Of a stretch of DNA of 64,000 nt, positions 18,125 through 25,577 are shown piece after piece. Both the position numbers and the translations under genes were made by a program. Origin of the DNA: UBA2336 sp965227265 (GTDB taxonomy: Bacteria > Bacteroidota > Bacteroidia > Cytophagales > Cyclobacteriaceae); the NCBI GenBank assembly GCA_965227265.1, contig OZ245738.1, forward strand, positions 3,286,001-3,350,000. The letters run 5' to 3'. Under the pieces are notes generated by a model. The model was given only the letters and a program-made list of their open reading frames with translations. It ran no database searches and was not told the origin of the DNA. Position 1 is the first letter of the stretch. Every line of letters begins with the position of its first letter.

Positions 18125-20605
18125 ATGAAACGAATGAAACATCTTATCCTCCCTGTGTTTCTTGTGTGTGCAACTGTTTGCGCTGCGCAGAAGAATAAAA
18201 AAGAAACTTCACTAATAGTTAGCACTTCACCTATTCAATCGAAAGTAGCGGGCCTGAAACATTCTCCCGGTTACTTCGATTTTTATTATGATGAGAAGCA
18301 GGACAAAATATTTCTCGTTATCGACAAGTTTGAAACTGAGTTCTTATATATAGTTTCTCTTCCTGCAGGTGTTGGTTCAAATGACATCGGTCTGGACCGT
18401 GGACAAATCGGTGCAGATCGCCTTGTAAAGTTTGTTCGTAGCGGCCCGAAAGTTCTGTTAGTTCAGCCTAATTATCGCTTTCGTGCAATAACGGATAACG
18501 CAGATGAACGAAACGCTGTTGAGCTTGCCTTTGCCAAATCCGTATTGTGGGGATTCAGCGTTATAGCCGAAGAAAATAATAAGGTTTTAGTTGAGGCTAC
18601 TGATTTCTATTTGCAGGATGCACATGATGTTGCCGGAACATTACGCAGTCAAGAGCATGGAAGTTATTCGTTGAACGAGTCACGTTCTGCTTTCTATTTG
18701 CCCCGCACAAAAAACTTTCCTCAAAATACTGAAGTTGAAGTTACACTCACCTTTACCGGTCAGGCAACTGGAGGCTATATTCGCAGCGTAGCACCAACAC
18801 CCAACAGTGTTACCGTACGCGAACACCATTCATTTGTTCAATTACCCGATAATAAATATGTTCCGCGAAAGTTCGATCCTCGTGCTGGTTACTACGAGCT
18901 CTCTTATTATGACTACGCAACGCCTATTTCTGAACCCATTGAAAAACTCTTGATCTGCCGGCACCGGCTAGAGAAAAAAGATCCAACGGCTGCAATCAGT
19001 GAACCGGTAAAGCCAATCGTATATTATCTTGATCGCGGTACGCCCGAACCTATTCGTTCGGCATTACTCGATGGCGCACGTTGGTGGAATCAGGCTTTCG
19101 AAGCAATTGGCTATAAAGATGCGTGGCGCGTAGAAATGCTTCCGGAAGATGCCGACCCCATGGATGCACGGTACAATGTTATTCAATGGGTACATCGCTC
19201 AACTCGTGGTTGGTCGTACGGAGTGTCTATCACCGATCCGAGAACCGGTGAAATTATTAAAGGACATGTAACGCTTGGTTCCTTACGCGTACGACAAGAT
19301 TTTATGATCGCTGAAGGACTGCTTGCACCGTATGAAGATGGCAATACAGTTCCTAAAGAAATGCAGGAGATGGCGCTAGCAAGATTAAGACAACTTTCCG
19401 CCCATGAAGTTGGACATACCATTGGTCTCGCACACAGTTATGCCTCAAGTACAGAAGGCCGCGCTTCGGTAATGGATTATCCGCATCCACTGGCAACACT
19501 TGTAAATGGAAAAATAGATCTCAGTCAGGCATATGATAATAAGATTGGGGCCTGGGATAAAGTAGCCGTTGCATACGGATACCAGGATTTTCCTGACGGC
19601 ACGAATGAAGCTGTTGCACTCGAAAAAACTATTCAGGATGGATTTAAATCCGGGCTGACTTTTTTATCTGATCAGGATGCACGCCCGTCAGGTGGTGCTC
19701 ATCCATATGCGCATCTATGGGATAACGGTAAAGATGCAGCCGATGAACTGAATCGTGTGATGCAAATTCGGGCATTGGCCATTAAGAATTTTGGTGAGAA
19801 AAATATTCGAACCGGTCGGCCGCTCGCGTTGCTGGAAGAAGTTTTGGTACCAATGTATTATTTCTATCGTTATCAGGCTGATGCCACCGCCAAATTAATT
19901 GGCGGACAAAATTACCGGTACGCATTACGAGGCGATGGACAATTCTCTACCGAGCCAGTAACAGCTTCGCAACAACTTAAAGCGCTTGATGCTATGTTGG
20001 CTGTAACGGCACCTCAATCGTTAAAGCTTCCTGAAAATCTGATTAAAATGATACCCCCTCATCCCATGGGATTTTATCGTAACCGAGAAGTAGTGCGAAC
20101 ACGAACTGATCTTGTCTTCGATCCCATGGCAATGGCTGAAAGCGCTTCGGATATGATTTTCACTTCCATACTTAATCCTGCACGCGCTACGCGATTGGTC
20201 CAGCAACATGCCATTGATTCAAACCAACCTTCCTTAGAAAGTGTTATTGATAAAATGGTGGTTGCTAAAATTAAAGCGACAGCATTGATCGGCTATGAAG
20301 GTCAATTGCAAATGATCGCAAACCATGCGTTAATCAACAACCTGGTCAAGCTGACACTGAATAATGATGCATCCGCTCAGGCACGTGCAGTAGCGCTGCT
20401 CAAAATCGATCAGGTCAAAAATTGGTTAACCGAAAAACAGAAAACAGTTTTGCCGGAAGAATGGCGAGCGCATTATGCTTTTGAAGCGATGCTTATAAAC
20501 CAGTTCAGGGATAATCCTAAACAATACGAAGCTGAAAATCTTGTTCAACCACCACCCGGCCAACCGATCGGGCAGGAGGACGAAAATTTTTGCGGTCACC
20601 GATAG
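18125..20605 (+). CDS. Secreted zinc-dependent metalloprotease (DUF5117/DUF4953 type)
   Basis: 826 residues with a signal peptide ending CAAQ near residue 23. The catalytic zinc motif is HEVGHTIGLAH starting at residue 427, an HExxHxxGxxH metzincin site, followed by VMDYPHP, the expected Met-turn. The N-terminal third matches the DUF5118/DUF5117 pair and the region around the active site DUF4953. It is probably periplasmic or outer-membrane associated and may act on host or environmental proteins, but substrates of this family are unknown. There is no T9SS tail: the last residues GQEDENFCGHR are not a sorting domain. Confidence 0.92.
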   Translation: MKRMKHLILPVFLVCATVCAAQKNKKETSLIVSTSPIQSKVAGLKHSPGYFDFYYDEKQDKIFLVIDKFETEFLYIVSLPAGVGSNDIGLDRGQIGADRLVKFVRSGPKVLLVQPNYRFRAITDNADERNAVELAFAKSVLWGFSVIAEENNKVLVEATDFYLQDAHDVAGTLRSQEHGSYSLNESRSAFYLPRTKNFPQNTEVEVTLTFTGQATGGYIRSVAPTPNSVTVREHHSFVQLPDNKYVPRKFDPRAGYYELSYYDYATPISEPIEKLLICRHRLEKKDPTAAISEPVKPIVYYLDRGTPEPIRSALLDGARWWNQAFEAIGYKDAWRVEMLPEDADPMDARYNVIQWVHRSTRGWSYGVSITDPRTGEIIKGHVTLGSLRVRQDFMIAEGLLAPYEDGNTVPKEMQEMALARLRQLSAHEVGHTIGLAHSYASSTEGRASVMDYPHPLATLVNGKIDLSQAYDNKIGAWDKVAVAYGYQDFPDGTNEAVALEKTIQDGFKSGLTFLSDQDARPSGGAHPYAHLWDNGKDAADELNRVMQIRALAIKNFGEKNIRTGRPLALLEEVLVPMYYFYRYQADATAKLIGGQNYRYALRGDGQFSTEPVTASQQLKALDAMLAVTAPQSLKLPENLIKMIPPHPMGFYRNREVVRTRTDLVFDPMAMAESASDMIFTSILNPARATRLVQQHAIDSNQPSLESVIDKMVVAKIKATALIGYEGQLQMIANHALINNLVKLTLNNDASAQARAVALLKIDQVKNWLTEKQKTVLPEEWRAHYAFEAMLINQFRDNPKQYEAENLVQPPPGQPIGQEDENFCGHR

Positions 20606-20606
20606 T

Positions 20607-20636
20607 GGTTTTGGAGTATCTGATCATCCCAAAACC
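20607..20636 (+). terminator. Possible terminator hairpin after the zinc protease gene
   Basis: The arms ggttttgg (20607-20614) and ccaaaacc (20629-20636) are perfectly complementary around a 14-base loop. They lie two bases after the protease stop codon. There is no U-tract, so termination is only possible. Confidence 0.35.
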
Positions 20637-20742
20637 GAACACTGTGTAGTGTAACCGAACATATTCCGCTAGTAAAACAGGCTGAAAATACCCTATTTTG
20701 GGTTGGTACGCATTTCGTACTACTTGTGTAAATCTGTTCGCC

Positions 20743-23217
20743 ATGCTGAAGTATTATGCCGTATTGTTTGTGAGAAACCTCCGCAGGCAAAAGCTTTTCT
20801 CACTCATCAATTTATTGGGATTGACAGTAAGCATCGCAAGCACATTGCTAATCTATCTTTATGTTCAGCACGAATTCAGTTATGACAATTTCCATCCGAA
20901 CAGCGACCGGTTATACCGGGTAAATCAAACTTTTATTTGGGCTGAGAATGATAATAGCCAGTTTTCACGAACCGGTCCGGGTGTCGCCAATGCATTAAAA
21001 GAAGAATTGCCGGAAGTAGAATTGGTAACAAGTCTGCATACACCGGGCAACTTCATCATCTCCTATACAAAACCTACCAAAGAAGTTGTTGCATTCGAAG
21101 AGGATAAAATCTTTGCAGCCGACACAAATTTTTTTAAGGTATTTAACTTTCCGCTGATTCAGGGCGATGCCTCCTCTGCCTTTACGCAAGCCAACACCAT
21201 GGTGATGACAGAATCAACCGCGAAACGGTATTTCGGAAATGAGAATCCGATTGGTAAACTGGTGCGGTTAGGCGGGCTGAATGGCAGCAATCAACAAACG
21301 TATGAAGTTACCGGGGTAACAAAAGATACACCCAACAATTCAACGATTGAATACGATATCCTGCTTTCGATGAAAGGTTTTCCGGTTGATCGGTTATACT
21401 GGAGTTGGATCTGGACGCAGCTTGAAACGTTTGTTGTGCTGAACGATAAATCCGACATCAATGCAGTTCGTGAAAAGCTTGCGGTAATTCCTAAGAAGCG
21501 GGCTGAAGAAACATTGCAACGCGTCATGAACATGTCGTACGACCAATACATTGCCTCCGGTAAAAAATGGGAATTGTTCTTACAGCCCATTAAAAGTCTC
21601 CACCTTCCGGAAGAAGCCGTTATTGGTTCCTTCCCGGATACCGGCAACATCAAAATCATTTATTCTTTTATTGGAGCTGCAATTTTCATTGTGTTGTTAT
21701 CGTGCATCAATTTCATGAACCTCTCCACTGCACAATTTACCCGAAGAATTAAAGAAGCCAGCGTTCGGAAAATTCTCGGGCTTAGTAAAAAGGAGCTTGG
21801 TCTTAACTATTTCTTTGAAGCATTAATGTTTTGTCTCATCGCGTTGGTTCTTGCGCTCGGATTCACACAATTACTGTTACCGGGCTTCAATGCCATCACC
21901 GGTAAAGCGTTGCATTTAAATCTATTTGAAAGTATCACATTACCCGCTATCCTTGGCGGATTGGTTGTACTAATGGCTCTATTCTCTGGAAGCTATCCCG
22001 CCATTTTCCTGAGTTCATTTAATCCGGCTGAAGCCATTAAAGGAAAATTAAAAGGCAGTCGCGGTGGCAAATCATTTCGCGATGGATTAGTTGTTTTTCA
22101 ATTCAGCGTATCGATCATTCTCATGATCTGCACTGCGGTTGTTTTTCAACAATTGAATTATGTAGCTGAGAAAGATCTTGGATTCAATAAAGAAAACCTG
22201 GTCGTTGTGGACCATGCGGAAGCTGTTAAAAATGCAGAAAGTTTAACTGCTGCTGCATTGAATATTCCGGGTGCTGTGCAAGCTTCGTTGTGTAGTTCGG
22301 CTCCGCCATCTGTTTTTGGCGGTGACTCCTTTACAGCCGAAGGTGAGAGTGATTTAAACTTTCCGCTTAATTATACTTCGGCCGATGAAAATTATGTTTC
22401 TGCACTTGGATTAAAGTTAAAAATCGGTCGAAACTTTTTGATTAATAACCCGGGCGATTCTATGCGTGTGATTCTGAATGAATCTGCTATTAAGAAGATC
22501 GGCTGGGCAATGGATGAATCCGTGATCGGCAAGAAAATTAAGTATCCGGGTGGTGACTTTACGTTCGAAGTAATCGGTGTTGTGGCTGACTTTAATTACT
22601 GGACAATTGCTATGCCGATTGAGCCCATGGCAATCTTCCATATTAAAAATCCGCATGTTAATGGTGGCGCAAAACAGTACCTGGTAATCAAAGTTGCCGC
22701 ACAAAGCAGTGCCGACTGGACAACTACATTTGCTTCATTAGGTACGCTGTGGAAACAGTATGCAGGCGATTCACCTTTTCAATATTCGTTTGTAGATGAT
22801 TCTTTTGCAGAAACATTTTCTACTCAAAAGCAATTTGGTCAGGTGTTAACGGTAATGGCCGTGCTTGCTATAATGATTGCAGCGTTAGGCTTGCTGGGTA
22901 TGATTATCTATGCGTTAGAGCAGCGCACAAAAGAAATCGGCATCCGTAAAGTTTCTGGTGCATCCGTGTCGGCTATATTTCTATTGATCTCAAAGGGTTA
23001 TACGAAACTGATTATCATTGCCTTCGTGATAGGTGCCCCGGTTTCGTATTTTATGATGAACCTTTGGCTAAAAGATTTCGCGTATAAGATCACTCCTTCA
23101 ATTTTTATTTTTGCTCTCGCAGGATTAAGTACATTGATCGTAGCAATTTTAATTACAAGTTATCATTCCATTAAAGCAGCACGTACTAATCCGGTAGATG
23201 TACTAAGAGACGAGTAG
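20743..23217 (+). CDS. MacB/FtsX-type ABC transporter permease (orphan)
   Basis: 824 residues from ATG 20743 (MLKYYAVLFVRNLRRQ), which places the first membrane helix at the usual distance; an upstream in-frame start at 20698 would add an atypical tail. Layout is MacB_PCD, FtsX, MacB_PCD, FtsX, with the family motif KEIGIRKVSGAS before the last helices and the ending AARTNPVDVLRDE. It shares this architecture with the permease at 14371-16767 but is clearly diverged from it, so it is not a recent tandem copy. No ATP-binding subunit is encoded alongside. Substrate unknown; peptide or lipoprotein export is typical for the superfamily. Confidence 0.92.
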   Translation: MLKYYAVLFVRNLRRQKLFSLINLLGLTVSIASTLLIYLYVQHEFSYDNFHPNSDRLYRVNQTFIWAENDNSQFSRTGPGVANALKEELPEVELVTSLHTPGNFIISYTKPTKEVVAFEEDKIFAADTNFFKVFNFPLIQGDASSAFTQANTMVMTESTAKRYFGNENPIGKLVRLGGLNGSNQQTYEVTGVTKDTPNNSTIEYDILLSMKGFPVDRLYWSWIWTQLETFVVLNDKSDINAVREKLAVIPKKRAEETLQRVMNMSYDQYIASGKKWELFLQPIKSLHLPEEAVIGSFPDTGNIKIIYSFIGAAIFIVLLSCINFMNLSTAQFTRRIKEASVRKILGLSKKELGLNYFFEALMFCLIALVLALGFTQLLLPGFNAITGKALHLNLFESITLPAILGGLVVLMALFSGSYPAIFLSSFNPAEAIKGKLKGSRGGKSFRDGLVVFQFSVSIILMICTAVVFQQLNYVAEKDLGFNKENLVVVDHAEAVKNAESLTAAALNIPGAVQASLCSSAPPSVFGGDSFTAEGESDLNFPLNYTSADENYVSALGLKLKIGRNFLINNPGDSMRVILNESAIKKIGWAMDESVIGKKIKYPGGDFTFEVIGVVADFNYWTIAMPIEPMAIFHIKNPHVNGGAKQYLVIKVAAQSSADWTTTFASLGTLWKQYAGDSPFQYSFVDDSFAETFSTQKQFGQVLTVMAVLAIMIAALGLLGMIIYALEQRTKEIGIRKVSGASVSAIFLLISKGYTKLIIIAFVIGAPVSYFMMNLWLKDFAYKITPSIFIFALAGLSTLIVAILITSYHSIKAARTNPVDVLRDE

Positions 23218-23757
23218 CTATTTAGAGGGAAGGTTCAGGTTAAGCCATTCTTGGGGTGAAGTTGCTTCGCGTTCAACCACAACCTGCTTTTCAATTTTCT
23301 GCTGTGCGTTGCGAATAGATTTGGTGATCATATTCGAGCCAATGACTTCATCCTCATTCATCCCAAGCTTCTTCATTAGCTCGATTGTTCTCGCTCCGCC
23401 AAACCACATGAAAAAAGGTTCATCCAGGGAAGACAGCACCGGAACTTCTTTCAGGTTGAGCACTTTAAAAAGCGCTGACTCCTTCGGGCTTAACGGATGA
23501 TGTTCAGCAAACACAATCATTCTGTCTTGAAAGGAAAGGGACGTTGCCCGATCAGCAAGTACAAGTTGCTCTTCATTTAAAATCTCCTTAAGCATATTAT
23601 AGGTTTCTTCAAACCAGCAAATAAAAACGCACTTAGTATTTAAGGAAGCCATGGCTGCACAGGCTTTAAATTTAGCGTTGGCCGACATCCACACTTTATC
23701 GATGATTTTTATTTCAGGTTCGCGGGACTGAAACAACGCTTGTAAAGTTTTAAACAT
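23218..23757 (-). CDS. Small free-standing protein resembling the end of SecA's second nucleotide-binding domain
   Basis: 179 residues, no signal peptide. The C-terminal part, from FFMWFGGARTIELMKKLG (residues 115-132) through MITKSIRNAQQKIEKQ (143-158), parallels the SecA segment just after helicase motif VI, where SecA reads roughly LMRIFGxxRIxxLMxxxGxxExExIxxxMIxKSIExAQxKVE. The upstream part (TKCVFICWFEETYNML, then AEHHPLSPKE) could be a degenerate helicase second domain, but Walker and motif VI arginines are absent. It therefore cannot be a translocation motor itself. It stops against the permease gene. The resemblance is my reading of motifs; role unknown. Confidence 0.7.
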   Translation of the reverse strand: MFKTLQALFQSREPEIKIIDKVWMSANAKFKACAAMASLNTKCVFICWFEETYNMLKEILNEEQLVLADRATSLSFQDRMIVFAEHHPLSPKESALFKVLNLKEVPVLSSLDEPFFMWFGGARTIELMKKLGMNEDEVIGSNMITKSIRNAQQKIEKQVVVEREATSPQEWLNLNLPSK

Positions 23758-23804
23758 AGTGCACTAAAATAGTTATAAAGCTGCTGTTCATTCACTATTT
23801 TTAA

Positions 23805-23812
23805 TAGGTTTG
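23805..23812 (+). promoter_or_regulatory. Candidate -7 element (TAGGTTTG) directly before a start codon
   Basis: TAGGTTTG fits TAnnTTTG. It ends 6 bases before the ATG at 23819, so the transcript would be leaderless or nearly so if this box is used. Confidence 0.45.
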
Positions 23813-23818
23813 TAGCCT

Positions 23819-24976
23819 ATGAAGGCGCTTTACATCCTCATGTTAACCCTTGTGCTTGGGTTCGGAGCACAGGCCCAAATAAGAACTCTTTACTATTCGA
23901 AACAGTGGGAGATTGTACCTAAAGAGGAAGCCTTTTATTACCGCATATGTGTGCTTGATAGCCCTCGTGGAAATAGCCTTAGTAACGGGCGATGGTTTAC
24001 AGGAAACGTAAAAGACTACACAAACGATGGGAAACTTGTAATGACTGGATCGTATACGATTGGAGGTCTACGAACTGGAGAGTTTATTTTTTACTATCCA
24101 TCCGGACAGATTCAAGCACAGGGAAAATTTATTAATGGGCTTCGTAATGGTATTTGGGAATATTTTTACGAAAATGGAAACCTTGAACGTGAAGTAAGGT
24201 TTACCGATACCAATTTCGAACCTGTTTCTGCATATGATTCTTCTGGCATAACGTTGATTAAAGATGGTACCGGGCGATGGCATTATGAGTACGATTGGTA
24301 CGGTGAGCCCTATCTTTTTATAATTGATGGCAATTTCCAAGATGGGAAAATGGAAGGCGTTTGGACATGCAGTTTAAGCAATGGACAACTTTTATACAGG
24401 GAGGTCTATAAAAAAAATAAATTTAAAGATGGTATTATTATCGTTAGTGAGAAACAAAAACCATTGCAACAGCCTTTTAATAATAAATTTAGTTTGTCCT
24501 ACAAATTTCAATTAACGGAACAGTTTGTCTATAGAAATTCCACTAAAAGAGAACATTATCCATTCCTTCCATTCTTGCCGGATCCTTCAAAGTTGCACGA
24601 TGCTAACACAGAACCTAAACGCGACTTCATCAAGCAGGATACAACTACTAATGACAATGTAATTTTTTATGTAGTGGAGCAGCCAGCAGAATTTCCGGGA
24701 GGAAATCGTAAATTGATGGAGTTCATTACAAAAAATCTGACCTATCCACCAGCTGCAAAAAACATGGGTGTTGAGGGAAAGGTGTTCGTAAAATTTATTG
24801 TTGACAAGGACGGTTCAATTTCTAATATTGAAATTGTTAAGGGAGTAAATGAAGATCTTGACAACGAAGCCATACGTCTTGTAAAGAAATTTCCTAAATG
24901 GTCGCCTGGTATGCAAAATGGCAAAGCTGTCAAATCTCAATTTGTGTTTCCGCTTTATTTCAGACTTGGACAATAA
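23819..24976 (+). CDS. MORN-repeat protein with C-terminal TonB domain
   Basis: 385 residues with a signal peptide ending GAQAQ near 20. Several MORN-like repeats lie at about 58-210 (GKLVMTGSYTIGGLRTGEF, GQIQAQGKFINGLRNGIW and GNFQDGKMEGVW). The last 95 residues are a TonB C-terminal domain (FPGGNRKLMEFITKNLTYPP, GVEGKVFVKFIVDKDGSI, WSPGMQNGKAVKSQF). The usual TonB N-terminal anchor is replaced by an export signal, so it is unlikely to energise outer-membrane transport by itself. It probably works in the periplasm, binding envelope proteins through the TonB fold; this is inference. Confidence 0.88.
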   Translation: MKALYILMLTLVLGFGAQAQIRTLYYSKQWEIVPKEEAFYYRICVLDSPRGNSLSNGRWFTGNVKDYTNDGKLVMTGSYTIGGLRTGEFIFYYPSGQIQAQGKFINGLRNGIWEYFYENGNLEREVRFTDTNFEPVSAYDSSGITLIKDGTGRWHYEYDWYGEPYLFIIDGNFQDGKMEGVWTCSLSNGQLLYREVYKKNKFKDGIIIVSEKQKPLQQPFNNKFSLSYKFQLTEQFVYRNSTKREHYPFLPFLPDPSKLHDANTEPKRDFIKQDTTTNDNVIFYVVEQPAEFPGGNRKLMEFITKNLTYPPAAKNMGVEGKVFVKFIVDKDGSISNIEIVKGVNEDLDNEAIRLVKKFPKWSPGMQNGKAVKSQFVFPLYFRLGQ

Positions 24977-25022
24977 TTACTATTATACCTTATCAATCAT
25001 AAATTCTTTAATCTTTAATCTA

Positions 25023-25520
25023 ATGGCACAAACCAAACTTGGCGAACAGCCCGCTAATACAAACGGCAGTCTTCCTGAAATAAATTCAACGGCACCCGAT
25101 TTCATTCTAATCGGAACGGACATGAAAGAAATCCGACTGCGCGATTATGCAGGTAAAAATGTAGTGTTAAATATTTTCCCAAGCGTGGATACAAGTACGT
25201 GCGCATCATCGGTGCGGGAGTTTAATAAACGTGCGGCCTCGCTTTCCGATACAGTTGTGTTGAATATTGCCAAAGATCTTCCGTTCGCCATGAAACGGTT
25301 TTGCGCTACGGAAGGAATTAAAAATGTTTACCTCGCGTCTGATTTCAGAAACCTAGGCCTTTCAAAAACGTATGGCGTAGAGTTAATTGATTCTGCGTTC
25401 GCAGGATTGTTTGCACGCGCCATTGTGGTAATTGATAAACAAGGTAAAGTAATACACACGGAACTTGTTCCACAGATAGGCGATGAACCGGATTATGATT
25501 CGGCCCTTAACGCTATTTAA
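25023..25520 (+). CDS. tpx: Thiol peroxidase, atypical 2-Cys peroxiredoxin
   Basis: 165 residues from ATG 25023; a longer in-frame reading overlaps the TonB gene and adds a tail no Tpx has. The peroxidatic cysteine is C60 in SVDTSTCASSVREF and the resolving cysteine C94 in KRFCATEG, the same spacing as E. coli Tpx (61/95). It reduces H2O2 and alkyl hydroperoxides using thioredoxin, in the cytoplasm here because no signal is present. It follows the TonB-MORN gene by 46 bases and could share its transcript. Confidence 0.95.
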   Translation: MAQTKLGEQPANTNGSLPEINSTAPDFILIGTDMKEIRLRDYAGKNVVLNIFPSVDTSTCASSVREFNKRAASLSDTVVLNIAKDLPFAMKRFCATEGIKNVYLASDFRNLGLSKTYGVELIDSAFAGLFARAIVVIDKQGKVIHTELVPQIGDEPDYDSALNAI

Positions 25521-25528
25521 GGTTTAAT

Positions 25529-25571
25529 GTTCAAGGTTTAATGTGCTTGCGTCCAACATTAAACCTTGAAC
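25529..25571. terminator. Bidirectional hairpin between tpx and the M14 peptidase gene
   Basis: The arms gttcaaggtttaatgt (25529-25544) and acattaaaccttgaac (25556-25571) are perfect complements with an 11-base loop. The arms also contain a partial direct repeat (ggtttaatgt occurs at 25521 and 25535). The hairpin fills the gap between two convergent stops and resembles in design the inverted repeat at 9052-9105. Confidence 0.6.
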
Positions 25572-25577
25572 TTTGAA

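Noticed and set aside
23218..23757. Assignment as SecA itself or a SecA pseudogene
   Set aside because: The gene is intact and ends cleanly, and full SecA is about five times longer with motifs absent here. It is better treated as a separate small protein.
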